Positions 16,494-26,144 of a stretch of DNA of 64,000 bases are shown here, one piece after another; within the stretch, counting starts at the first letter, position 1; each line of letters begins with the position of its first letter. The stretch is from assembly GCA_016707115.1 (NCBI GenBank), contig JADJIH010000002.1, positions 305,628-369,627 on the forward strand, read 5' to 3'. Below the pieces are notes generated by a model. The model saw nothing but the letters and a program-made list of their open reading frames with translations, ran no database searches and was not told the origin of the DNA. The DNA is from Ignavibacteriales bacterium. GTDB taxonomy: Bacteria; Bacteroidota; Ignavibacteria; Ignavibacteriales; Ignavibacteriaceae. The position numbers were made by a program, and so were the translations under genes.

Positions 16494-18860
16494 TTAACCT
16501 TGCCGTATATCCTCCGCCTGGAAGAATATTTGATCATCATGAAGAAGAGTAGCAGTTTGCGTACCACCACCTCCTCCAGTTAGAGTTGATGAGTACATAC
16601 TTCTTCCATGAGTTGCAGCAAAGAGTTTATTATCAGATGAACGAAAATCAATATCAAGAACAGGTACATTTGCCATTCCAACAACATCCTGAACCCAAGA
16701 ACCTCCCCCATCTGTAGTGGAGAAAACTCCAAGATCAGTCCCAACAAAAATATTATTTCCATTTGCCGGATTTACAATCGCACAGTTTGTTGGAATATTT
16801 GGAAGATTGCCCGAAATATTCGTCCAGCTAGTTCCATAATTAGTCGTCTTATAAATTTTTGATGATGCAGTATAACCGGAAAATGTAACATATGCAGTTG
16901 CGGGATTATTTGGATCAGTTGTAATTTTAGTTACAGACAAGTTTGGTAAACCACTAGTTCTAAGATTCCATGAGCTTCCAGCATCTGTTGTTACTTGTAC
17001 TCTTCCGTTTGAACAACCTGCATAAATGACATTAGAATTTCCCTTTGCAGCTATTACAGTAGAGATTGTTGCACCAGATGTACCACTGCCATCACCAGTT
17101 AAATCACCGCTTATTGCAGTCCAATTTGCAGCACCGTTTGTTGTTCGCCAAACTCTATAAGTTCCGGCAACAATTATTGAAGAATTATTTGGATCCATTG
17201 AGAATGGAGAAATAAATTGTGTTCTATCTGTTGTTCCATCATAAAAATTTGGTCCTGTAGGAATTCCATTCATTGCCTTGAAGAATGTTCCACCGCCATC
17301 AGTTGATTTGTAGATTGCAAGATTTACATACTCCATATAAATATTATTTGTATTATTAAAATCAATTTCTGTTGCACCACCATCACCGCCAAGAATTTCA
17401 TTCCAGCTTGTTGAGCCGGTTGTTCTTAATGTTCCGTTATCCTGTGTGCCTCCTGCATAAACTGTACCCGTGGGATTAACAGTTCCATAATAAAATTGTG
17501 TGATGAAAAGATTGTTATTCATGGATGTCCATGTTTCCCCTTTATTTGTAGATTTATAAATTCCGCCATCATTACCAAGATAAACAATATTAGAGTTTGA
17601 CGGAGCAAAAGCTACACCATGTTGATCTGCATGTGCATAAGGCGGGGCACCGCTTTGTGAGTACCAATTTGTTTTCTGGATCCAGGTATTTCCAGCATCA
17701 GTGGTTTTCCAATTATCAATTCCACCTGCTAAAACATTATTAGCATTGTCTGGATCTACGGCAAGTATATTATCATACCAAGCCTGAGCTCCAGTATATG
17801 TTGCTGCACCTGCATAAGATGGACCAGGAATATCATTAGTATAAAACCAATTAGCTCCGGAATTTGTCGTAAAAATAATTGCCCCAGTACCATAAGTATT
17901 TAAATCCATAAAAGAAGCATACGCAACAGATGGATTTGATTTTGAAACAGCCATCTCAATTCTACCCAAATTGGCAAGAGTAATATTTTGAGAGAAGCTT
18001 GTTCCCGCATCGGTACTGCGCCAAATTTCAGCCTGATTGAATAACCCAAAGGTTGCAAAAATTGTTCTCGGGTTAGTATTGGCAATCTCAATATCCAAAC
18101 AATGAACATCACTACCTGATCCTGTAACTTTAGCTGTAAAACTTACACCTCCATCGTTAGATGAATAAAGTCCTTTTCGGGTAGCAGCATAAAGCGTTGA
18201 ATTTGCAGCATCATAATCAAGATCATTTACATAATAAAAATCTGTATTGTTTGTAGAAGATAACTGTGCCCAACTTATACCTGCATCTGTAGATTTAAAT
18301 ATTCCAGCACCACGTATAGCATCCAGATTAAAAAATCCTTCTCCTGTTCCTGCATAAATGATATTAGGATTATTTGGATCAATAACAAGAGCACAGACAG
18401 CAATGTTTCCCATAAAATCATTTAGCGATGTCCAAGAGGTTCCGCCATTCACAGACTTCCAGACTCCACCGGCAACGGCCCCAATATATACAGTGTTTGG
18501 GTCGGTTGGATGAACAGCAATTGCACGAATTCTGCCACCAATATTTCCGGGACCAAGCTGGCTCCAGCTCAAAGCATTTGGAGAGTTTGATGGAGACAAA
18601 TTATTTAATCTAATGTGCCTGATTGCTTCATCGCGCCAATTATCAGGAATGCTGTTATTAGGATATGCTCTTTGTTCATAGTACCACAACATTGCTTTAT
18701 CGGGCTGATCATATTTTAATTTTGATTTTTCTTTTTTCTTTTCAATCCTGAAGTTTTTAAAATCTTCTAAGGTATAAGTTTTTATATATTGAGTATTGAA
18801 ATAGGAAAAACCAAGAATGGACGCAACTACAAAAGTAAACAGTGCCAGATATTTTTTCAT
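16494..18860 (-). CDS. BNR/sortilin-like beta-propeller protein, 3' end disrupted
   Basis: The intact 788-codon part of a secreted T9SS protein. A signal/membrane segment at residues 5-22 is followed by a linker and then a long series of BNR/Asp-box repeats ('STDAGxSW', 'TTDGGGSW', 'SVNGGTSW'), forming one or two sortilin-type beta-propellers from about residue 95 to 760. Such proteins bind or trim glycans or proteins; no hydrolase residues can be singled out. The frame ends prematurely at 16494 after 'TATLLHDD', where related proteins continue with a beta-sandwich and sorting domain; that part lies downstream out of frame. Without it, the product would probably not be handled by T9SS. Confidence 0.82.
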   Translation of the reverse strand: MKKYLALFTFVVASILGFSYFNTQYIKTYTLEDFKNFRIEKKKEKSKLKYDQPDKAMLWYYEQRAYPNNSIPDNWRDEAIRHIRLNNLSPSNSPNALSWSQLGPGNIGGRIRAIAVHPTDPNTVYIGAVAGGVWKSVNGGTSWTSLNDFMGNIAVCALVIDPNNPNIIYAGTGEGFFNLDAIRGAGIFKSTDAGISWAQLSSTNNTDFYYVNDLDYDAANSTLYAATRKGLYSSNDGGVSFTAKVTGSGSDVHCLDIEIANTNPRTIFATFGLFNQAEIWRSTDAGTSFSQNITLANLGRIEMAVSKSNPSVAYASFMDLNTYGTGAIIFTTNSGANWFYTNDIPGPSYAGAATYTGAQAWYDNILAVDPDNANNVLAGGIDNWKTTDAGNTWIQKTNWYSQSGAPPYAHADQHGVAFAPSNSNIVYLGNDGGIYKSTNKGETWTSMNNNLFITQFYYGTVNPTGTVYAGGTQDNGTLRTTGSTSWNEILGGDGGATEIDFNNTNNIYMEYVNLAIYKSTDGGGTFFKAMNGIPTGPNFYDGTTDRTQFISPFSMDPNNSSIIVAGTYRVWRTTNGAANWTAISGDLTGDGSGTSGATISTVIAAKGNSNVIYAGCSNGRVQVTTDAGSSWNLRTSGLPNLSVTKITTDPNNPATAYVTFSGYTASSKIYKTTNYGTSWTNISGNLPNIPTNCAIVNPANGNNIFVGTDLGVFSTTDGGGSWVQDVVGMANVPVLDIDFRSSDNKLFAATHGRSMYSSTLTGGGGGTQTATLLHDDQIFFQAEDIRQG

Positions 18861-18943
18861 TTGGTACCTCTTAATAATTAATAATATTTTTAAAACTCTA
18901 TATGCTCAAAGAGAAGGTATGTAAAACTAACTAATAACTAAGA

Positions 18944-19381
18944 TCAATCTATACTTGTAACTTTTTGTATAAACCATCCTTTTTGATTTTCAAGAGAAAT
19001 TTCTGCTTTAAATTCTTTTCCTTTAGATAGCTTACTTAATTTTTTCAATGAATCATTAATATCAGATTCCATAAGCTTATTGTTGTCATATCTAAAATTA
19101 GGAGTAAGAAGATATTCTTCACCAGGTGTAGCTATGCTTTTATCATTATCTCTTTCTTCAACTACTAGTACTGTGGCCTTTATCTTATAATCAGTTTCAC
19201 TGTTAAATATAACTTCATCAACTCTAGCTTTTACTATAGAAAGATTTTGTGTAATGCTTGTTGGGTTAGTCTGATTTTGGATATTTTCGTTTTCACCGGA
19301 TTTACTGGAGTTCTTACAGTTTGAACATGACAGCAATAAAGGTATGCTTCCAACAAAAATCAGGAGTAGAAAAATTCTCAT
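18944..19381 (-). CDS. small lipoprotein, function unknown
   Basis: 145 residues with a lipoprotein signal; the likely lipidated cysteine is Cys19 in 'LLLSCSNC'. A low-complexity Ser/Asn stretch (residues 20-45) precedes a predicted beta-rich domain of about 95 residues with no motif that I recognise. It lies between the class D beta-lactamase gene and the BNR gene, all on the minus strand, separated by about 80-100 bases on each side, so common transcription is not evident. Confidence 0.65.
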   Translation of the reverse strand: MRIFLLLIFVGSIPLLLSCSNCKNSSKSGENENIQNQTNPTSITQNLSIVKARVDEVIFNSETDYKIKATVLVVEERDNDKSIATPGEEYLLTPNFRYDNNKLMESDINDSLKKLSKLSKGKEFKAEISLENQKGWFIQKVTSID

Positions 19382-19483
19382 AAATTATTTCCTTTTTTAT
19401 TTTAAGATAAAATATTTTTTTTACTTTTCAATGAATCAATAAAAATATTTAAATAAGTTAGGCGACATTGTTGACACTAACAA

Positions 19484-20275
19484 CTACAACACTCCTAGTT
19501 CTTTAAGAATCTTAAATGTTATTTCTTTTCTTGATACAAATCCTTCTTCAGGATTTTTTGATTGAACATTTATTGCAAAGAAATAAACATCATTTCCCTT
19601 TTCGACGTAACCAACAAACCAGCCAACCTGATCATCAACTCTTAATGCCCATCCAGTTTTTGCTCGGATAGTATATTTATCATTCTGATCATAAATCATT
19701 ATGCGCTTAACAATATCCATGCTTCTCTGAGAAAATTTCAGCTCATTGTGATATAGTTTTTTTAACATTTCAATTTGCTCATTGGCTGATATTCTGATTC
19801 CACCATCAAGCCAGAATAAATCTATACCGCCGGAAATATCTTCATTTCCATAATGATTAGATGATATGTATTTCTGCATTTTTTTCTCACCAATGCGTCT
19901 TGCTAATTCCTGGTAATACCACACACCCGAATATTTAAACGCTTTAACCATATCAAGATCTTGATTCCAGCTATCATAAGATCTTTTTATGCTATCCCAT
20001 TTGAAAATTTCAAATTCATCTTTAACTGCTCCTGTCTCTAATCCAATAAGCGAGTTAAAAATTTTAAATGTAGATGCAGGAATAAATCTTTCTGCGCATC
20101 TGCTAGAATTGTACTTTAAATAAGAATCATTTTTCAAATCATATAGAACAAAACAACCTTCATGTCCATATTCATCAAAATATTTTTTAAAATCTGTTCT
20201 TTCTCCAACATTTTGAGAAAGCGAAGATGTTGTGACAAGAAATAAAATCCAAAGGATTGTTAGTATATGCTTCAT
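19484..20275 (-). CDS. class D (OXA-type) beta-lactamase family protein
   Basis: Serine beta-lactamase-fold enzyme of class D, exported by a signal peptide (about residues 1-21, 'SSLSQN'). All signature elements are in place: Ser68-X-X-Lys71 in 'PASTFK', Ser116-Gly-Val118, Tyr142-Gly-Asn144, and Lys206-Thr-Gly208 in 'AKTGWA', plus 'QVGWFVGYVE'. The 263 residues are normal for the class. The preserved motifs suggest a working enzyme, but the substrate spectrum cannot be read. There is no integron, transposase or resistance neighbour and the base composition matches the surroundings, so this looks like a resident chromosomal gene. Confidence 0.9.
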   Translation of the reverse strand: MKHILTILWILFLVTTSSLSQNVGERTDFKKYFDEYGHEGCFVLYDLKNDSYLKYNSSRCAERFIPASTFKIFNSLIGLETGAVKDEFEIFKWDSIKRSYDSWNQDLDMVKAFKYSGVWYYQELARRIGEKKMQKYISSNHYGNEDISGGIDLFWLDGGIRISANEQIEMLKKLYHNELKFSQRSMDIVKRIMIYDQNDKYTIRAKTGWALRVDDQVGWFVGYVEKGNDVYFFAINVQSKNPEEGFVSRKEITFKILKELGVL

Positions 20276-20359
20276 AATATATCTGTAATTAGTTTTATTA
20301 AATTTTTAATTATGTGTGGTTTAATATTAGATTCCTGTTGTAAAAAAACAAAATTCTAA

Positions 20360-23095
20360 ATGTTCAGACAAAAATTTCTTTCAAAAGATTTTATAACAAA
20401 GATAATTGAAAAAGCTGCGGGAAAAGTACCGCAAATTATACTTGAGGATTTTTTGTCTTGTATCGAAAAGGAAACAGCGCTTCATTACTTTACAAAATCA
20501 TCGGAATCAAATCTTTTAAGGATAATTCAGAATCAGTTTGATATAGCTTTTTTTATTAATGAATGTTTAAAGTATCCTCACCAAATTGAAATACTTATAA
20601 CACTTTCAAACAACAGTAATTACTTAACAGATATTCTTGTCAGAAATCCTGAATATTTTCATTGGATTATCAATCCATCTGTGCTAGAACAGAAAATAAA
20701 TGGTAAGTATTTTAAAGAAAATTTAGAGAAAACTGTTGCGCCCTTTAAATCAATCGAATCAAAAGTAAATGCTATAAGAAACTTCAAACGTAAAGAAATC
20801 TTAAGAATCGGATTAAAGGATATATACTTAAAAGAAGAATTAAAAAACATCACTCTTTATCTTTCATTTCTTGCCAACTCTATTTCAGCCATACTTTTTG
20901 AATTGTGCTACAAAGAAATTCTCAACAAACACAATATTGAAAAAACAACACGCAAATACGTATTGTTTTCACTGGGAAAACTGGGCGGCAGCGAGTTGAA
21001 TTATAGTTCTGATATTGACCTGGTTGCATTTTATGATAAAAATTCTTTGATCAATAAAAAGATATACTATAACCAAATTCTTTCTGAAACAATTTTACTT
21101 TTTATAGAAACTGCTAGTAAAAAAACCGGAGCAGGGTTCTTATATAGAGTTGATTTTCGACTGCGTCCGGATGGAAGAAATGCACCTTTATGTGGAAGTC
21201 ATATAGATTATATCCGATATTATGAAACACGCGGCGAAGACTGGGAAAGACAAATGCTTATAAAAGCGAATTATCTTTGTGGAAGTGAAAGTCTGTATAA
21301 TAAATTTTCGGATTCCGTTTCCAGATTTATTTATCCCGCAACATTTTCTGTATCACCAATTGAACAAATAAAAAAACTAAAAGTAAGTATCGAGCAAAGG
21401 AATAAATCGGATGAAAATATAAAATTCGTTTCCGGAGGTATCCGTGATATTGAATTTTCTTTGCAAGCGCTCCAGTTGCTTAATGGCGGAAAAGACTCAT
21501 CCATCAGAACAGGAAATTCTTTAGATGCGATAGAAAAACTATCAAAAAAAAATGTTCTCTCTAATCACGAAACAAAGATTTTTAATGATGCGTATAATTT
21601 TTATAGAAAGGCTGAGCATTTTCTTCAATTGATGAATGATCAGCAAACTCATACTATTCCGGCTGATGGTGAAATGGCTGAAAAGCTTGCACATTTCTTA
21701 AACTTTAAGGATTTGAAATCCTTTAAGGAACAGTTGCGTTTATCAAAAGATAAAGTGCAGTCTATTTATAATTCAATTGTTGGCAATAGTAATTTATCAG
21801 AAAATAAAAATGATTTTGAAAAGATTACATTTATAGATTATAAAAGAGCTAAAAGTAATTTTGAATTTTTGAGAACCGGCAAAAGTCTTTTTGACAAAAA
21901 ACAGTTTGATAACCGAACATCAACTTCATTTGAAAAGATAGAAGATAAGCTAATTACTTTTTTAATTTCTTCCATTGATCCGGATATTGTTTTAGAGAAC
22001 TTTACACGGGTTATTAGGAATGCTCATTTTCCTAAGATTTGGTTTGAAGAATTTTCTGATTACAAATTTTTTCAGTTATTTCTTAGTCTTTGTGAACGAA
22101 GCCAGAAATCAATTGATCTTTTTGCAGAAGATAAAGTTTTAAGAGATAAATTTTTATCTCGCGAAAGTTTAATTCCGCTTATTGGAATAAATCCTCCAAA
22201 TCTTTCTTTAAAGGACTTCCATTTTAGAGCTTCTATTCAATTAACAGCTGGCATTATTAAATCAGAATCATTTGCTGGATTATATACTGAATATTTAAAT
22301 CAAAGGATTAGTTCTATAGCTAAAGATCTTGTAAATGATAAAAAGTGGAGGAATAATTTCTTCATTGCCGCTATGGGAAGTTATGGTTCATCCGAGTTAT
22401 CGTTTGCCTCTGATATTGATTTGGTTTTTGTGGTTCAAGAGATCCAAAAATATTCAAGTATTCAAAATGACATTCAAAGACTTTTGTTTAACCTTAAAGA
22501 AAATTTACCGGGACTTGAAATAGATTGCCGATTAAGACCCGAGGGTAAAAGCAGTCAGCTTGTTTGGGATATTGAAGATTACAAAAAATATTTTACGAAT
22601 CGGGCAAGGATCTGGGAATTACAGGCATTTACTAAATGCAGATTTGTTTTCGGTAATGATACATTATTCAATGATTTTTATAATCATCATCAAAAGATCA
22701 GTAAAGGTAAAGATTTAAAGTTGGTCAAATCGGAAATGATGGAGATGAGAAAAAAACTGCTGCCTGTAAATGATGGTTCGGTAAATATTAAAAAAAGTTC
22801 CGGCTGTCTGTATGATATCGATTTTATTAAATCGTTTATTCATTTAACTAAACCTGAAAAAGATAGTTTAAAACTTAACTTTGAACAACTTGTAAATAAT
22901 TTTAATTTTCTAAAGCAAATCGAATTACTTAATCAAAATATTTTCAATACAAGGTTATCAAAGATTCCGACTGATGAACTAAAACTTAAAAAACTTTCTA
23001 TAGAATGCGGATTTGAAAACAGCAAATATTTTATGAAAAAATTAATTGAAGTGATTCAGCAAAATCGCAATTATTATCAAGAAATTTTCAACTAA
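20360..23095 (+). CDS. glnE: glutamine synthetase adenylyltransferase-like protein
   Basis: Bifunctional adenylyltransferase/adenylyl-removing enzyme that controls glutamine synthetase. Two nucleotidyltransferase domains are visible: the first with 'GKLGGSELNYSSDIDLV' (about residues 207-223) and 'RVDFRLRPDG', the second with 'GSYGSSELSFASDIDLV' (about residues 672-688) and 'IDCRLRPEGKS'. The domain order and length (911 residues) agree with E. coli GlnE (946). The second domain's motif is less canonical than the first. The gene is followed after 11 bases by the DUF2723 gene, so they share a transcript. P-II is encoded at 7337; glutamine synthetase is not in the window. Confidence 0.88.
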   Translation: MFRQKFLSKDFITKIIEKAAGKVPQIILEDFLSCIEKETALHYFTKSSESNLLRIIQNQFDIAFFINECLKYPHQIEILITLSNNSNYLTDILVRNPEYFHWIINPSVLEQKINGKYFKENLEKTVAPFKSIESKVNAIRNFKRKEILRIGLKDIYLKEELKNITLYLSFLANSISAILFELCYKEILNKHNIEKTTRKYVLFSLGKLGGSELNYSSDIDLVAFYDKNSLINKKIYYNQILSETILLFIETASKKTGAGFLYRVDFRLRPDGRNAPLCGSHIDYIRYYETRGEDWERQMLIKANYLCGSESLYNKFSDSVSRFIYPATFSVSPIEQIKKLKVSIEQRNKSDENIKFVSGGIRDIEFSLQALQLLNGGKDSSIRTGNSLDAIEKLSKKNVLSNHETKIFNDAYNFYRKAEHFLQLMNDQQTHTIPADGEMAEKLAHFLNFKDLKSFKEQLRLSKDKVQSIYNSIVGNSNLSENKNDFEKITFIDYKRAKSNFEFLRTGKSLFDKKQFDNRTSTSFEKIEDKLITFLISSIDPDIVLENFTRVIRNAHFPKIWFEEFSDYKFFQLFLSLCERSQKSIDLFAEDKVLRDKFLSRESLIPLIGINPPNLSLKDFHFRASIQLTAGIIKSESFAGLYTEYLNQRISSIAKDLVNDKKWRNNFFIAAMGSYGSSELSFASDIDLVFVVQEIQKYSSIQNDIQRLLFNLKENLPGLEIDCRLRPEGKSSQLVWDIEDYKKYFTNRARIWELQAFTKCRFVFGNDTLFNDFYNHHQKISKGKDLKLVKSEMMEMRKKLLPVNDGSVNIKKSSGCLYDIDFIKSFIHLTKPEKDSLKLNFEQLVNNFNFLKQIELLNQNIFNTRLSKIPTDELKLKKLSIECGFENSKYFMKKLIEVIQQNRNYYQEIFN

Positions 23096-23106
23096 CTACA
23101 TCAGAT

Positions 23107-25053
23107 ATGAAATACATTCAAAAATACTATTATATCCTAACTGGATTAATTTCATTTGCGTTTTATCTAACTACAATTGCACCATCAGTAATACAAATTG
23201 ATACTGGAGAACTTGCTGCAGTTCAGTGTACTTTAGGAATTGCACATCCGACTGGCTATCCATTGTTTACAATGCTAGGATATATATTTTCGCTTGTTCC
23301 ACTTCCCTTCTCCAAGATATTTCAGATGAATTTATTAGCGGCAGTATATTGTGCAGTTGCAGTTTCTGTTTTTACTTTCACCGCAAAACTAGTTTTAGAT
23401 AATTTGAATGCCTTTCAATTTGTAATGCGTTCAAAACAAAACAGTAGAAAGAAGAAGAAGGATTCTAATAAAATTGTTCAACCAGTTAAAACTTCATCAA
23501 TTGAACTTTCAGATACCTACAAAATCATTTCGGCGATTTTCGGTGGATTATTTCTTGCACTCAGTAAAACATTCTGGTTTCAGAGTACTTCGGTAGAGGT
23601 GTATAGTTTACATCTTTTATTGATAACAGTTATTATCCTTGCTTTGATTAAAGCTTTTACCTTATCAAATGAAGCAAAATTAATATCAAAATATTGGTTA
23701 TTCTTTGCTATAACTTTAGCACTTGGATTTTCAAACCATATGACAACACTTTTGATAATCCCAGGTGTTGCATATTTGTATTTTGTCAAAAATGGATTTA
23801 GCTCTAAAAGTATAAAGCAAATTGTTTTTATGCTCTTAATATTCTTTCCTGTTTTACTCTTAATTTATTCATACCTTCCAGTACGTGCTTTGCAAAATCC
23901 TGTTATGAATTGGGGAAATCCTATTAACTGGGAAAGAATTATTAGACACATTTCTGGACAGCAATACCAGGTTTGGCTTTTCTCCTCAACAGAAGCTGCA
24001 GCAAAACAGTTTAACTATTTTGTAGGAAATCTGCACAAAGAGTTTTCAATATCATTAGTTGTTGCAATAGCCGGACTTATCGTTTCGTTTATTTATGCCA
24101 GAAAGTTTTTCATCTTTAACATAATAGTATTTCTCTCAACAGTTTTATATTCAATCAACTATGATATAAATGATATCGACTCTTACTTTCTTCTTGCTTA
24201 TGTATCCCTTGCTTTCTTTGCTGTATTCGGAATTGTTCAATTGATTTTATTCTTAGTAAAGAATAAAATGATAATTATCGTACCAATTTCTATTCTTGCA
24301 GTATTTTTAGGATTACAGTTCTATTCAAGTTATGATGATGTAAATCAAAAGAATAATTATACTTATGAAGATTATACATTATCACTTCTAAATACTTTGC
24401 CTAAGAACTCAATAGTTTTTAGTTATCAATGGGATTATTTCATTTCAGCCTCTTATTATTTTCAGTTAGTTGAAGGATTTAGAAAAGATGTTATTGTTGT
24501 TGATAAAGAACTATTACGTCGCTCCTGGTATTACAATCAACTTTCCACTAATCATCCCCAATTATTAAATGGACTAAAATCTGAGGTTGATCAATTCACT
24601 GAAGCATTAAAGCCATTTGAACGTGAAGAACAATTCAATGCAAATCTTCTTGAAAATCTTTTTCGTAGAATTATGACTGGTTTAGTATCAACAAATATCG
24701 ATAAGCATGATTTTTTTGTTGCACCTGAGTTAGTTAACGGAGAAATGAAACGTGGTGAGTTTCAATTACCCGGAGGATATACACTCATACCTTATCTGTT
24801 TATGTTTAAAGTTGTAGACACAAAAGAATATGTTGAAGCCCCGCTTCCGGATTTTAGAATAAGATTTGATAAAAAAGATGATCAATACACTACTTCTTTA
24901 AAAGGATTTATCGCCTCAATGCTGGTCAGCAGAGGAATGTATGAAATGCAGTATAATAAAACAGAGAGAGCTAGAATTTATGCGATGAAATTAGCGGCAG
25001 AATTTCCAGATGTTACTCTGCCGCCGGCTTTATCAAATTTAGTACTTAATTGA
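23107..25053 (+). CDS. DUF2723-family multi-pass membrane protein
   Basis: 648 residues. The N-terminal 'YLTTIAPSVIQIDTGELAAVQCTLGIAHPTGYPLF' region is the DUF2723 hallmark, with the Asp-Thr-Gly-Glu pair that in GT-C glycosyltransferases lies in the first extracytoplasmic loop. About ten hydrophobic helices follow to residue 420, then a soluble C-terminal domain. The family is widely annotated as putative protein O-mannosyl- or lipid-linked sugar transferase. Transfer of a sugar from a lipid donor to an exported acceptor is an inference. The last 15 bases overlap the 3' end of the converging DUF4837 gene. Confidence 0.8.
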   Translation: MKYIQKYYYILTGLISFAFYLTTIAPSVIQIDTGELAAVQCTLGIAHPTGYPLFTMLGYIFSLVPLPFSKIFQMNLLAAVYCAVAVSVFTFTAKLVLDNLNAFQFVMRSKQNSRKKKKDSNKIVQPVKTSSIELSDTYKIISAIFGGLFLALSKTFWFQSTSVEVYSLHLLLITVIILALIKAFTLSNEAKLISKYWLFFAITLALGFSNHMTTLLIIPGVAYLYFVKNGFSSKSIKQIVFMLLIFFPVLLLIYSYLPVRALQNPVMNWGNPINWERIIRHISGQQYQVWLFSSTEAAAKQFNYFVGNLHKEFSISLVVAIAGLIVSFIYARKFFIFNIIVFLSTVLYSINYDINDIDSYFLLAYVSLAFFAVFGIVQLILFLVKNKMIIIVPISILAVFLGLQFYSSYDDVNQKNNYTYEDYTLSLLNTLPKNSIVFSYQWDYFISASYYFQLVEGFRKDVIVVDKELLRRSWYYNQLSTNHPQLLNGLKSEVDQFTEALKPFEREEQFNANLLENLFRRIMTGLVSTNIDKHDFFVAPELVNGEMKRGEFQLPGGYTLIPYLFMFKVVDTKEYVEAPLPDFRIRFDKKDDQYTTSLKGFIASMLVSRGMYEMQYNKTERARIYAMKLAAEFPDVTLPPALSNLVLN

Positions 25054-26142
25054 TTCATCTATTTCATCAATAAGATCTTCAGCTCTATCTTTCGATATTT
25101 CATCTCTCGTTAAGAAAGATTGAAGGATTACATCTATTTGTTGTATGAGATTTCGCTTATAATATTTTGGTGCGAAGAGAGACCCATCAAGCATATACAA
25201 TCTTTTACTTTTCTCATCATAAAAAGTATAATTAACAAATGGACCGCCCATACCCTTAATATTTAGATCCCATAAACCCTGAGTATATAAGGTATATCTT
25301 TCATTAAAGTTTACCTCCGTTGTGGTGTAAAAACTATCAACCATAACTACGTATGCAGAATCATCACGCACCTGGTAAAACTCCTTGGTAATACGGTTTC
25401 GAATAGATTTTATTGAATCAGCATTTAAATATTCCGGTGTTGCATTATCAATCCAATGAACAAATATCCATCTTTCCATATCACTGCCAGGAGATCTTCT
25501 TAACCAAACAAAGTTTTTCTCGGAATCATTCTTGGCAAGCTTATAATCGGCTTGAACATAAATTAACCAGCCATAGTCTCGCAATAATAAACCTTCAATT
25601 GCCTGGCGCTCGTAGCGAGGAGCATATAAACTTTCTTTAAGTCTTTTATCAGAAATCTTTTGGTATGTATATAAAAGATTGTCTTTATTTTTCAGGATTT
25701 TAAATTCAAGTTCCTGCATATTCTTGGCAGAGAGAACGGTAACAAGCTGATTCTTCGCCCATAAATCATACTTACTTAAAATAAAATCATTCTCACTATC
25801 TAATCTTTTTTGAATTTCATTATCAACAATCGTTTTAATGTACTGCGAGGTGTAAGAGTCTGAATTTAATGGAGCAACAATTACAATATTTTTTTTATTT
25901 TTAACTTTTTCTATCTGGTTGGATGAAACTCTTTTTATGATAAAAAGTTTTTCAGGCATTGGGGTATTTATTTCAACTTCAAATGCAGCCTGCAGTGCAA
26001 CTTTTAATTCCTCAAACTCCAAAGAATCTGCAACAACATAAATTTCATCTTCAAATCCGGTTGCAGGCTTTTGTGAGGAATTACATCCGTTAAAAAAAAA
26101 TAGCGAGCTGAAAATTGCTAAGACAATTAAAAATTTCTTCAT
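25039..26142 (-). CDS. DUF4837-family lipoprotein
   Basis: An exported lipoprotein with lipobox ending at the Cys in 'FFFNGCNSS' and a two-lobed body typical of DUF4837 ('RRSPGSDMERWIFVHW', 'GPFVNYTFYDEKSKRLYMLDG'). I place the start at the ATG at 26142, since it is preceded by a good Shine-Dalgarno sequence (GAGG, 5 bases before the ATG) and begins directly with the signal peptide 'MKKFLIVLAI'; a frame extension to 26208 would overlap the previous gene. It follows the polyprenol-kinase-like gene at once. Its last 15 bases overlap the converging DUF2723 gene. Function unknown. Confidence 0.82.
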   Translation of the reverse strand: MKKFLIVLAIFSSLFFFNGCNSSQKPATGFEDEIYVVADSLEFEELKVALQAAFEVEINTPMPEKLFIIKRVSSNQIEKVKNKKNIVIVAPLNSDSYTSQYIKTIVDNEIQKRLDSENDFILSKYDLWAKNQLVTVLSAKNMQELEFKILKNKDNLLYTYQKISDKRLKESLYAPRYERQAIEGLLLRDYGWLIYVQADYKLAKNDSEKNFVWLRRSPGSDMERWIFVHWIDNATPEYLNADSIKSIRNRITKEFYQVRDDSAYVVMVDSFYTTTEVNFNERYTLYTQGLWDLNIKGMGGPFVNYTFYDEKSKRLYMLDGSLFAPKYYKRNLIQQIDVILQSFLTRDEISKDRAEDLIDEIDESIKY

Positions 26143-26144
26143 AT

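Noticed and set aside
16361..16570. A separate small gene across the damaged BNR patch
   Set aside because: The 69-codon frame shares its sequence with the broken beta-sandwich region and reads no coherent protein. It is one of the frames of the damaged domain.
19484..20275. Beta-lactamase gene as a recently acquired mobile resistance gene
   Set aside because: No mobile-element ends, attC site or change of base composition near it.
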